Shown piece after piece: positions 12,203 to 22,640 of a stretch of 64,000 nt of DNA (positions are counted from its first letter, which is position 1; each line of letters begins with the position of its first letter). The translations under genes and the position numbers were made by a program. Source of the DNA: Cristatella mucedo (taxonomy: Eukaryota; Bryozoa; Phylactolaemata; Cristatellidae); NCBI GenBank assembly GCA_009760855.2, contig WPIO01000047.1:124001-188000 (forward strand), read 5' to 3'. The notes beneath the pieces were generated by a model. The model ran no database searches. It saw only the letters and a program-made list of their open reading frames with translations, and was not told the origin of the DNA.

Positions 12203-12480
12203 CATATTTCAGAAACACAAGCCAGAGACAGAGAATGGTGAGAACTTAAAGTGAGCGACTGGTTCAGTAACTCGATGGAGCGCTTGATGGAGAGCCAGCG
12301 CTAACAGGTGCAGCTTAACGCGGTAATTGTAATGCTCGTGGCAGGCAGCAAACCTATCGCCACACTCCGCTTTGTCCATCTGTAAACATCTGAATGCATA
12401 GGCAGGAAGACCTGCAAGGGCGAGAACTTCTGAAGTCTGGATGGAGGTCACGAATAAATCAACTATCTTTGCTTCAGTTC
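11870..12480 (-). mobile_element. LINE-A-like fragment split by a SINE-1
   Basis: Minus-strand frames give the RT C-terminal region on both sides of the insertion: VTSIQTSEVLALAGLPAYAF (12,209-12,451) corresponds to [20 protein letters not shown] of LINE-A. LPQTKLESFSYRTSNSW (11,871-12,000) corresponds to the segment before the C-terminus. The SINE-1 at 12,036-12,206 interrupts it. Confidence 0.7.
12036..12206 (+). mobile_element. SINE-1 copy ending in (TA)n
   Basis: Complete head-to-tail SINE-1: GCCGAGCTGGTTTGGTCCAC, GGGCTCGAGCCCGG, AAGCGCCTGAATAGAGATTA. The terminus has expanded into a TA microsatellite (12,170-12,203). Nested in a LINE-A-like copy of opposite orientation, so it is the younger insertion. 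Confidence 0.85.
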
Positions 12481-13045
12481 CAGTACAAGCTTGCCCAATT
12501 TCTTACAGCATTACATAGCCACTAACCTGGATTCCCGCTAGATTGGGTATCGTTACAGCCACATGGAACAGTGACAGTGAAATTGGTCTAGGAGAAGCTC
12601 CTGCCAGTTTGTCACGAAAGATCGCTAAGTTAAGCCACGTCAGCCATGCCCCAAAGTCACAAGTCTTCTTAAAGCTTCTTCTAAGCATATATTCGTGACT
12701 GAGACGACTGGGATGACATGAACGTATCACTGGAGAATGCTCACTTACATCAACAGCACGATATCACCAGAAACTCATGATCACTCTAGTCATATGTCGG
12801 ACAAATTATTCAAAACTATGCTATTGCAAGTTTACTTCAGTTTTTTGAAATATAAGGATGGCGACCCATGGTGACATATGGGAACAGGTACTCGGGTGAG
12901 TCGATTTGTCACAGGAGAGATCAGCAAGGCAACGAGCACTGAACATTATACAGACACAGAAAAAGAGCACCATGTAGCATACAAAAAGAGCATGTTCGAT
13001 CACAGATATGCCGTCCGGGTGTGAGGCTTATTTGAAAACAATACT
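12481..13045. other. No supported feature
   Basis: Minus-strand open frames (12,503-12,730 and 12,821-13,003) have no recognisable domain. A possible GTTAGT donor follows GGAATCCAG near 12,528 (minus), but no acceptor could be paired with it. Confidence 0.3.
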
Positions 13046-13047
13046 AG

Positions 13048-13212
13048 CTAATTTGACAGCCTCTTTTTTATAGTAAAAGGAGAGCCGAATATAGGCTGTC
13101 ACCACTGCTTGCACCAGCAATAAAGGATTGGCAACATTCGAACCCGTGACCTGGGGACCGAGATCGTGAAAAGCAAGCCCAATACCCAGCGTGTCATCGC
13201 GGCTCACTAAGG
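13048..13212 (-). mobile_element. SINE-2 copy
   Basis: Reverse complement gives a tRNA-like head with CACGGGTTCGAATG as B box, then ATCCTTTATTGC and an AAAAAAGAGGCTGTC tail matching 9850-10,022. Confidence 0.65.
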
Positions 13213-13575
13213 CACTAAAAACAACTTAATTTTCGAATGCAAACCTTACTAATGATGGGAAAAGTATATCATCTGATTATCCTGCCATCTTCGTGATCGA
13301 GAGGTTTCTCTATAGTGGCCAAAACCCGACCGAGGCAGTTATCAGTAACGACTTTGTAAAAAATATGCACTTAAACTATTTGGTATTGCCTAGAATGCTA
13401 GACTAACCAACCTAAACATAGATGTTCTCAGAAAATGTCTGCACTCCGATAGACATAAACAAAGACTTGCTAAAAATATATTGACAGCTGTAGAGAAGTG
13501 AATGCCAGTATAAGTGACTTAAATGAAGTTAGTTGCTGTTTTTCAATGGACCCGTAACAGCCTCTGAACAACTTA
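13213..13575. other. No feature seen
   Basis: No coding or repeat signal recognised. Confidence 0.35.
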
Positions 13576-13579
13576 CTTA

Positions 13580-13660
13580 ACAATAATAATAATAATAACA
13601 CTCAATGAAGCACCATCAGAGAACTCAATCTCTTTCTAGGCACTTTCCATTTACTTGTAC
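13580..13660 (-). mobile_element. LINE-A 3' tail
   Basis: (AAT)n followed by AGCACCATCAGAGAACTCAA and TCTTTCTAGGCACTTT. Confidence 0.8.
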
Positions 13661-13689
13661 TTATCAATGCCATATACCTGATATCGTTT

Positions 13690-14615
13690 AAGTAAATGGC
13701 AATCAAATGGAACTGCTACTCGTAGGACACCCCAAGTGTCTGGTTGGACTGGAAGACTTTGCTCTTCTTGTAGGTTATGCTGTTGTGCAATCAGCACAGC
13801 GTGCTCGGAATTCAGGTGATGCATTTGACAGCTGTCTGAATTTTGAAAGCTTTGTTAAAGAAGACTGCTTCGACAGTTAGCCATCTCGTCCGATGTATTT
13901 CTAAGATTAGGAACTGCCTTCCACAGTGCCTTGCAAACAATTTAGCTAGCTCACTGGTTCTTTCATGACTAGAGTATTACAATTCCATTTTAGCTGGGCT
14001 AACAAAAAAAGCTAATAGGCCACTGAAGCTTGTGATGAATACGGCTGCAAGACTAGTTTATAAATCCCAGAGGTTTAAGCATGTGTTTCCTTTGCTGAAA
14101 GAGCTTGGATGGCTGCCGGTTGGTCAATAGATTAGAGTAAAGTTCTTATGCTGACCCACAAAGCCTGCAACGCCTCAGCACCTTCACGCCTAACTGAACT
14201 GGTGCACCAGTCTCAGCATCCCTTGTACCTACAGGTTCTCTGTGGACACTACAATTAGCTGTTCCATTCCTCAGCTTAAAGACCATAAGCGGCAGAAGCT
14301 TTTGCTCTGCAGGTCTTGGGCTGTGGAACTCACACAATTCTTGTTCAACAGCATATACTCTACTGATGCCGACTGTGGTACATCTTCCCCAGCCGTCCTG
14401 GGCTGCTACTTCCGTGCTACTCACTACTTTAACTGCTCTCCTGACTCAGCTATCCTTTTCACTTTCTCTTTTGTGATTGAGATGAAGTTGTTTGACTACC
14501 AAATGCATACCGAAAGCCACTTGGGCTATGAGTGGGCTACAAAAAACTCTCCTGCATAACACTCATATAGTGGCCTTGTTGACTTACAGACAAATAGATT
14601 ATATTACATTACATC
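13690..14615 (+). mobile_element. LINE-B copy, 5'-truncated and frameshifted
   Basis: Aligns to LINE-B from the LLLIGHP region through the 3' UTR and its ATTACATTACAT terminus (compare 42,139-43,100 reversed). Encodes a broken RT thumb and C-terminus with several stops. Confidence 0.85.
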
Positions 14616-14949
14616 TAGTCGACTAAAAAATAGCACAAGCTAGGCTGCAAGGGTGAATAGGAGAGTTGTGTCTCCTGGACCCAAATACATCCACTCACGG
14701 TTCAAAGAAGTTTAAAGTTAAGGTTTGAAGTTTACACAGTGAGCATACACAATATCTGATTAGGCCTGGAAGACTCGCAAAGAAAGGATGCTTGAGGGAT
14801 TTCAGTAGACTCGTGCGCCAGGTACAGAGTTTGAAACAAAGCCCCAAAGCATTTACTCACCAGAGATGAAATGCTATCTTACATAAATACACGATCACGT
14901 GAGCACACTGATACAAATACTGTAATAATGACATAATTCACTTTCACAG
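14616..14949. other. No feature seen
   Basis: No coding or repeat signal recognised. Confidence 0.35.
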
Positions 14950-15090
14950 CAAGCTAAGAGAAACTAATCTCTATATACACTCATCACATGTGCCGTGGGT
15001 TCGAGCCCTCGACCTTGATCATAAAATAAAATCACCCTGACCTTGGTCGGGGCGAGGACCCGAATCACTGGGCCAAACAAGTTAGGCATA
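14950..15090 (-). mobile_element. SINE-1 copy, diverged, with insertion
   Basis: Reverse complement carries CCCCGACCAAGGTCAGGGTG, GGGCTCGAACCCACGG and a degenerate tail. About 20 bp of AT-rich sequence interrupts the body. Confidence 0.65.
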
Positions 15091-15378
15091 TATGGGTACA
15101 CAGCCCATTATTGAACTGATAGGCAGGCTCTTGCTTTACATTGCTTAAATGCTAGACAGACATTGTTATTCTTCATGAGCTAGTACCTACCACTGACTGC
15201 AAATCAGCATCAGAGTTTTGCCATAAGTAGGGGGGTGGCAAAGTCATGGGAAAGCGGGATCAACGAGTGGGATCCACATAAAAGCCCGTGTAAAATCTCT
15301 GCAAACGTTGCCCCGAGGTAGCACATGGCTAAGGCCAATGAGATGAAGTCTCCTTCCCAGATCGATAGCCGTGCTTAC

Positions 15379-15615
15379 CCGATTGAGAGCATTATTTGGA
15401 AGCCTCTGCTCTTGGCTTGCAAAGAATCCCAGCTCCGGCTATGAGGCCGCTCTTGCAAGCAATGTATGCGTCTTGCACGCTAGTACAGTTGCAAACCGTA
15501 TCCTGATAGATGTTGGCTACAAAGCAACATTCCCTGCACTTATTTCCAGCCATATGGATATTTCTATAGTAGCCAGGCAGGCACTGCTTGCACATTCCGT
15601 TCTTAAGCTCATAAC
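15379..15615 (-). CDS. Cys-rich extracellular-domain exon, carrying a stop codon
   Basis: Minus strand: acceptor TTTTTGGTTCCAG, 237 bp, donor GTAAGC; phase 1 at both ends, the usual pattern for shuffled extracellular modules. Encodes GYELKNGMCKQCLPGYY, then GNKCREC, then CNC and two CK motifs. The C..C.PGYY pattern resembles GCC2/GCC3 (ephrin-receptor-like) cysteine repeats. The second half parallels the exon at 39,006-39,125 (CNC..CK..C.PRA against CLC..CKP..CEPRA), with a donor at the equivalent place. An in-frame TAA (about 15,389-15,391) stands where the other copy has a GAG codon. This suggests a disabled exon, a sequencing error, or a different donor. Confidence 0.55.
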
Positions 15616-15669
15616 CTGGAACCAAAAATGAAAATGCAATCATGTCGATTCTGATTGACAGGAGAGCGT

Positions 15670-15832
15670 TGAGTTAGAACGTTAGGTCGAGTGTTACGCA
15701 GGATAGTTTTCTAAAGCACACTCACAGCCTCAGCAGCATTCGGTACGCACTCAGTAGCCAATAGACTTCATCTCACACAGTAAAAAGAAAGTGAGAAGCA
15801 TAGCTAAGTCAGGAGAGCAGTTGAGGTAAAGA
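15670..15832 (-). mobile_element. LINE-B 3' fragment
   Basis: Matches LINE-B 3' sequence reversed (CTCACAGCCTCAGCAGCATT, then GCCAATAGACTTCATCTCAC). It abuts a LINE-A tail directly on its right. Confidence 0.75.
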
Positions 15833-15833
15833 G

Positions 15834-16640
15834 TGATAATAATAATAGTAATAATAGTAATGCACTCGATAAAGCGCCCCCAGAGAACTTAAACTCTCTA
15901 GGCGCTTTACATTTGCTGCAAAGGCAAAGGCAATTGAATGGTGAGTAAAATCATGCTTGATAAACAAACAAAATGAATAACATGGTTAGGGGTGACATGC
16001 ACAGGGTCAGCATGCAAATGTGGTTAGTGGCAGCATGCACAGTGTCAGCACGCATAAGCACATCAAGGACGAATCACAGGGACCCACTAAATGCTGTCCT
16101 AAATAGGCGTTTTTAAATTCTTTTTAAATGTGGTCAGGTCAGGGGATGTTCTGACGCTGATCAGGAGGGAGTACCAGGCTTTGGGAGCATACAAGCTAAA
16201 TGTGCGGTCTCCAAACGATTTGAGGTTTGTACGAGGTATTGGTAAACTGCTTTGGATTCCGAAAAGTAGGTGGTATGCTGCTTGGCTTGGTGGTGGGGTG
16301 GTAGATCTGAGAGATAGGCTGGAGCCAAAGAATGAATTGACCTAAAAGTGAGCGACAAAACCTTGAAGTCAATCCGTTGCTTGACTGGTAGCCAGTGCAG
16401 GTCGGCGAGAAGTGGAGTAATGTGGCAACTGCGATGCTCACCACAGACAAGCCTAGCTGCAGAGTTTTGCACCAGCTGCAGTCGCCTGATCGCACATGCT
16501 GGTAGGCCAGCGAGCAGTGAGTTGCAGAAGTCGAGACGGGATGTCATGAATGCATGGACCAACTTAGATGTGGTATCCTTATCTAAACAAGCCCGAATTT
16601 TAGCAATGTTATGAAGCTAAAAATAGGCAGATTTTACTGA
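15834..16640 (-). mobile_element. LINE-A copy, 5'-truncated
   Basis: From the (TTA)n terminus through the 3' UTR into the RT C-terminus. The frame at 16,161-16,562 reads [20 protein letters not shown] and continues to a stop; a frameshift breaks the C-terminal part. Confidence 0.9.
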
Positions 16641-17734
16641 GCTGACTCCCGATGGCCCGTGAGCGCCAAGCCCCGATACGGATTTGGCTAAGGTGTAGGT
16701 ATTTTTCGGTCAGCTTTACAGTAATAGTGACAATAATGATAAATTGCTGTTGCGTCCTAAAAAGACATGATATCTTTCGAGACATTTCATACTGGTTGGA
16801 CAAGAAGCCTATCAACTGGTTAGTGATAATAACATTCACAAATTCTGCAAGCATAAGTGCACAAAGAACAATTCACATGCACCAAGCAAATGCTGCAAGA
16901 AATACGTGCCTTTGTAGCTTAATCCAGAGAATTAAAAGTCAGTTCCATAGTGAGCTCCGAGCTTTGTTTGTAATAGGAACTGCAGGCTTTATTTCCACAG
17001 GATTTGATGTCGATTAGGAGTACTACTAAAGACCCGAGTCCGAGCAGCTGTGAAAGTGAGAAGATGCGCTGCTTGGCCGGGAGCCTGCACACGAAGGAGA
17101 AATGCAGTAAATGCTAACGATCGACAAGCTTATCTGACGAGTTTTGAAATATCTCTACGAGTCTCCTTGCATAAGCAAGAAGACGTGTAACGAAAGCATT
17201 GCAGAAGTCTAGACTGGATTGACAAAGCTAATTGAACCATCGAGATGATTATCAATGAGTAAATCGCCCGTAGTAATCACTGCAGATAAAGCCACGATGA
17301 CTCTGTGCATTCAGCCTTCGCTTGCGTCACACGCCAGTTTGTGCACAAGCGTACTGTCTGGTAAAATGCTAGATGTCTCTGATGATTATGAAGTAGAATA
17401 CGGATGTCCATGAAGCCTTCCCGAGGTACTTAGAACGATGCATGGGTAGTGCCGAAAGTACTTTTCAGTACTCAAATTCCAGGATGCATATTGATGGGAA
17501 GTTGGTACAGCTAGGGACTCATTGCATAGGTGAAAGAATTTCAGACAAGTGGGTTACAATGAGCAACTGCTCTTCATATTAACCCAATGTAGTCAACAAG
17601 TGACTAAACAATATGAAAGTGAATGAGGACACGTGAAGCAGTTAGACTTTGTGATATTCATGAGGATTCTGAGCTTGCAGCAAAGTATGCACCAGCCAAT
17701 GAAAATAATGGGTCTTCCCAAATAGGTTATATAT
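16641..17734. other. No supported feature
   Basis: Contains open frames on both strands (for example 16,652-17,017 +) without domain, splice or codon signal. Weak similarity to LINE 3' UTR around 16,850-16,960 is possible but not demonstrable by eye. Confidence 0.35.
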
Positions 17735-17875
17735 ATAATTCATTTATATAGCGCCCTAAGAGAACTTAATCTCTATTCAGGCGCTTCACATATGCCTCGG
17801 GGCTCGAGCCCACGACCTCGGTCAGACCTTGGTCGGGCGAGCACCTTAACCGCTAGACCAAACCGTTGGTGTCTG
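17735..17875 (-). mobile_element. SINE-1 copy
   Basis: Near-consensus SINE-1 in reverse: GCGCCCTAAGAGAACTTAAT, CCTCGGGGCTCGAGCCCACG, GCACCTTAACCGCTAGACCA. Confidence 0.9.
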
Positions 17876-18194
17876 TCTCAGGTGAAACCACATTGCTAGT
17901 CAAGTGGCAGTCTGGCATAGCACCGGATGTAAGAACCAGGAGTATAGTAGTTGTCGTGTGAGCCCGCTGCTTCTGCTATTGTAATAAAAGCAGCTGCATC
18001 AGCCACTAAAGAATGCCCCGCCTGCAGCAGGTGGTTAGACAATTGACTCGGTGCAGCATTCGGCCTTTGATGTAAGGATGTGACCTGTCACAGGTGCACT
18101 ACCCCATCTGAGATGAGTCAGCCACCTGGTATATGTACCCCTTGAAGGAATAAAGATTCGAGTCTCGTTCGCTACTCACGTCCGTGCAGCCATA

Positions 18195-18737
18195 CTGCAC
18201 CAGAACAGCAGCAGCTAGAGCCACTGTCACACAACATAGTTAACTGTTCTCACATTATGATCAGGCAAGCACATGACAAGATATGTACGTCCTGGTGTAC
18301 ATTTAAAGATGAACGTAACTAAGAGCAGAACCATTAAGCATTGGTCAAATATAATGTAAGCATGCCACATAAATAATTTGTAACATACAATAGCAGATGC
18401 AAAGTGTAGAGAAAGATCGTATGCTTTTTTGGTTATCAGGCAAGGAAATGTATTTCAACGCTTCTAATAATAACAATAATAACTGCATCAGAACAGCTTC
18501 TGCAAGAGCCACTGTCACACAACATAGTTAACTACTCTCACATGATGATCAGGCAAGCACATGACAAGATATGTATGTCTTGTTGTACATTTAAAGATGG
18601 ACGTAACTAAGAGCAGAACCATTAAGCATTGGTCAAATATAATGTAAGCATGCCACATAAATAATATGTAACGTGCAATTACGGATGCAAAGTTTACACA
18701 AAAGTTATATGCTTTTTGGTTATTTCGCAAGGAAATG
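18195..18737 (+). repeat. Tandem duplication, about 255 bp unit, period 288
   Basis: 18,195-18,450 and 18,483-18,737 match closely (both contain CCACTGTCACACAACATAGT, then GAGCAGAACCATTAAGCATT, and end CAAGGAAATG). The 32 bp spacer holds AATAATAACAATAATAA. No coding frame is conserved across both copies. Confidence 0.85.
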
Positions 18738-18831
18738 ATGGTCGATACATACGATCGCCATGGCTAACTGCTGGACGTATCATTCAGCACCAATAGTAAG
18801 TGAGCACACTAGCATCTTACGATCGAAATGT

Positions 18832-18880
18832 CTGACACAGCACACTGACATGCAGAGCATGCAAAGCCAGCTTGTAGCTG
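18832..18880 (+). repeat. Short dispersed repeat, copy 1
   Basis: GACATGCAGAGCATGCAAAG and its flanks recur at 44,067-44,115. Both copies are followed by T/C-rich sequence. Family unknown. Confidence 0.5.
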
Positions 18881-19048
18881 TTGTAAGTACTAATCGCTAT
18901 CCCTTTAGGTTGCTCTGACTATCTGACTCTTGTTTTCCTTACCTCTTCCTCTCAGTAATAGTCTCTGTTTCTGTCTCTTAAGTCATTTTGGATGTCTGCC
19001 TTCTATTTATGAATGTCTTATGCTATGTCTGTCTTGCCCTCTCTCATT

Positions 19049-19069
19049 TTCTCTCTCTCTCTCTCTCTC
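19049..19069 (+). repeat. (TC)n microsatellite
   Basis: Short TC run upstream of the large pyrimidine array. Confidence 0.8.
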
Positions 19070-19185
19070 ACACATCATCCTTGTCTCACTCTCTTGCTTT
19101 CTACGTGTCTCTCTAATTGTCTAAATCGTATTCTTCTATTGCCACAGTGACTCCCTGCCTTTCCTTTCGTTCTCTGTCTCTGTCC

Positions 19186-19189
<4 letters not shown>

Positions 19190-19241
<52 letters not shown>

Positions 19242-19472
19242 ATCTCTATCTCTATCTCTATCTCTATCTCTATCTCTATCTCTCTCTATCTCTATCTCTA
19301 TCTCTATCTCTATCTCTATCTCTATCTCTCTCTATCTCTATCTCTATCTCTATCTCTATCTCTCTATCTCTATCTCTATCTCTATCTCTATCTCTATCTC
19401 TATCTCTATCTCTATCTCTATCTCTATCTCTATCTCTATCTCTATCTCTATCTCTCTATCTCTATCTCTATC

Positions 19473-19542
<70 letters not shown>

Positions 19543-19556
19543 CCTCTCTCTCTCTC
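19190..19556 (+). repeat. (TC)n / (TCTATC)n microsatellite array
   Basis: About 365 bp of uninterrupted pyrimidine-rich repeat: TC dinucleotides flank a core of TCTATC hexamers. Long open frames on both strands here (SLSLS or IEIEIE repeats) are artefacts of the repeat. Confidence 0.97.
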
Positions 19557-20167
19557 CAAACATCCATGATCTGAAATCCAACCACGGAAACAAGATGCCA
19601 CACTATTAGATCTAATGATGTCCCAAGGCATATCTGCAGCACGAGCGCTGATCTCACGAGCTGAAATGGAGCCTCAAACGCAAGCAACGACTCTATGCTC
19701 CCAATCCTGATATGCTGGCAAATGAAGTAGTACAGTCAGTCTTTTAATAAGGAAAACTGAAAGGAATCGATTTCATAGCCAATTGGAGTAGCGATGTAAT
19801 CAAACACCTAATGCTACGAACATCAAAACAGCGTGGAGAGTTACTAGGAAACAATGAAAAGACCACAAATCAAAAACTACACTCTCTACTCAAGCAACCA
19901 ACATTTCATTGAAAATGGTACCGGTGGCAATCAAAAGATTCTCAGCTTTAATCGCTAGGTAGCAGCACATTCCAAGAGCAATAATAAAGACAGGAAAACC
20001 AATTAATCTGAATCTGGTAAACCTTTATTTTTACATGCTCGCTGAGCATGCCATCGGTTAACATGCCATATATGTGGGCTGCAAGAACAATAATGTAAAA
20101 GCAAAGCAACCAACCAATAGTGAGTGTATGTGCATGTGTAATGTGTAACATGTGTAACAGTGCATGT
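19557..20167. other. No feature seen
   Basis: No repeat or coding signal recognised; minus-strand frame 19,948-20,151 lacks any support. Confidence 0.35.
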
Positions 20168-20370
20168 GTAATAATAATAATATTAATGCACTTGATAAAG
20201 CGCTCTCAGAGAACTTAATCTCTTTCTAGACGCTTTACATTTGCTGCAAAGGGAAACGCGATTGAATGGTGAGCAATATAATGCTCGATAAGCAACATGA
20301 ATAACATGGTTAGGGGCGACATGCACAGGGTCAGCATGCAAATGTGTTCAGTGGCAGCATGCACAGTATA
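20168..20370 (-). mobile_element. LINE-A 3' tail
   Basis: (TTA)n terminus, hairpin and 3' UTR (AACATGGTTAGGGGCGACAT; GGTCAGCATGCAAATGTG). Confidence 0.9.
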
Positions 20371-20869
20371 ACTGCCGCTCTGCATGCATGACACAACAAA
20401 AACCAAACAAAAGCTAACCACAGCTTGCTCCTTACCTTTTCGTATGCCCAAAAAACCCGGATTGCACGTAGTAAACTGCTAGAAACAGACAGTATTACCC
20501 TAACGAAATTCAAAATATCGAACAACAGAGGCCCAACTGCTAGGAATTCATTCTGGGGAGCCGACCCATTTAGAAGATAAAAACCGACCTTGCCAGAGCC
20601 AGCTAATCGCAGCCGGCACCTGAAAGACTGAAAAGGATTGCAGCAAGATAGTCACTTAAGCTACATCCCTGCCCAGGGGTTACATGATACAGATGTTCCA
20701 TTAAATAACTAGCAGCTGGTCAAGTTAGGTAAAGTTGTACGATTTAAGAGCTACAATTCCATGTCAAGAAAACACTTAACAATGTAGCCAGCTGAGAAGG
20801 TTTCTTGTGTGCTAGTCTGCAGGCCCTCGGGGGATCAATATATAACAACCAGCCTTGAACAGACCATGC
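20371..20869. other. No feature seen
   Basis: No repeat or coding signal recognised. Confidence 0.35.
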
Positions 20870-21087
20870 TATAATAATAATAATAATAATTCACTTGATA
20901 AAGCGCCCTCAGAGAACTTAATCTCTCTCTAGGCGCTTTACATTTGCTGTAAAGTGAAATGCCATTGAATGGTAAGTAAAATCATGCTTGAAAAAAATAA
21001 ACGAAATGAATAATATGGTTAGGCGTGACATGCACAGGGTCAGCATGCAAATGTGGTTAGTGGCAGCATGCACAGTGTCAGCATGCT
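20870..21087 (-). mobile_element. LINE-A 3' tail
   Basis: Near-identical in layout to 20,168-20,370, beginning with seven AAT units and ending in GTGTCAGCATGC. Confidence 0.9.
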
Positions 21088-22640
21088 ATGATTTCTGAAT
21101 CCGAGAGTCATCAAGGCCAAGCGATTGAAATTTCTGTTCTGATTTGCCGTAATTCAACTGTTCACATCTTTTCGAAAGTCTGCAGGTGGCTGCAAGTACT
21201 GCTAAAAGATCTGCCGAAGATTGCCAATAATAATCCACAAACCTTCTTACTGAATGTCTCTATCGTACAAGACTGAAAGGCGAGACTGTAGACAAGACTG
21301 AATTGGCAAGACGATGCCAACGATAAACATGCAATGTTTCTGTCGCATCGCTTGTGCAACGGTATATCGAGATTTGCTGCCTCTAGAGCTTCGGCCATTA
21401 ACCATGTTCTAGCTATGAGATCGGTCACGGTCTTTAGCGAGATCGGGCTGAAGCTAAATATATTATCCTGTCTCTGAGCAGATAAAGTACTGGTGATCTG
21501 AATATCAAAGTAGCAAGGAGTTCTGGAAATGCATTAACTACCAACAGATGCTATGAAGGATGTTGGTGGCAAAGACAAAATTAAGACGTGGGCTTAGACA
21601 CAAGCTGCAAAAACGTAGGAAAATCCTCGGTACTAGTTAATGGTAGAGCCTAGCAATGGTAGAGAATCTGAGCCCTGAAACTGACAATTGATGGCTATGT
21701 TAGGATTTTATTATCCCGGTAGAGAATAGACCTATTTTAAGTGGGAAATGAAAAGTGTGGGTGGGCAGATGATGATGGCCTTGGAGATTTTAAGTGGCTC
21801 CTGAGTTATAAGCATTGGAAACCAGATAGATACTTAAGTTGGGTTTAAACTATGCAAACTGGTCATATTTCAATCAGACGTACTTTGCCTCCCTCCCTCC
21901 CTCCCTCCCTCTAGACATCAAACTAGCGAGTATGTTGCTGGTGCTAGAGTATACTTGAGCATCTCTGGGGCTACGGAATAGACTGCTCTACATTAACGAC
22001 ACGGACTTGCTACATGTATCAAAGGATACTCTTCATTGAAGCAGTGCTCTACTGCATCTGAATACTTGCTGTGCTGTTCTTGCTAGCAGTGGTTCGAGAA
22101 CCCAGTCGGCTAGCATTTGTCACATGCCGGCAAGGACTAGCAAGACTATTAAGTGTGCTGCTGTTTGCAGCAAAGGACTGCAGTTCTAGAGCTTCAAACC
22201 GTCTGTACTACTACTGCTTGTGCAGATAAGATGCTGAGGGATGGTCGCCAGACGGCTGCGATCTGTTCCGTGCAAACTTAGCTGATCAGCGAATGATACA
22301 AGCCACAGCAGAAAGTGTCATAGCTACGATTCTACATTGCAGTGTTAGTGCACAGCTGGAAACTGGCGAACGACATGCACGTCGGCAAACTAGCCTACCA
22401 CTAAACCGCATTCGACAGCCTTGTGGCCAGCCATGGCTACTCGACAAAGTTCTCTGTCTTGACTTCTACCCACGCAGGAAAGGCCAATTAAACTGGGCAT
22501 CAACGGCACCTGCTAAACATCTGGCTGCCCATACCAAGCTCATTGCAAATAGGACAGCACCCACGGGGAGGCAGGTCGCACGTACGATCTCTTCTACAGC
22601 CAGGCATGTTGGCTGAACATGAGAGCAATTACTGTATTAC
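21088..22640. other. No supported feature; small (CCCT)n repeat
   Basis: About 1.5 kb without recognised genes. A (CCCT)n microsatellite is at 21,889-21,913. The + frame at 22,293-22,616 (107 codons, Arg/Ala-rich) has no domain that I recognise. Confidence 0.4.

Noticed and set aside
16652-17017. 121-codon plus-strand frame as a gene
   Set aside because: No recognisable domain or start context; it begins next to LINE-A sequence and has mixed composition typical of chance frames.
18072-18227. Short solo LTR (TGTAAGG..TGTCACA with TATA-like and AATAAA motifs)
   Set aside because: No target duplication, no second copy, and the right end lies inside the tandem duplication.
19117-19687. Long open frames coding for SLSLS or IEIEIE repeats
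   Set aside because: Pure products of the TC/TCTATC microsatellite.
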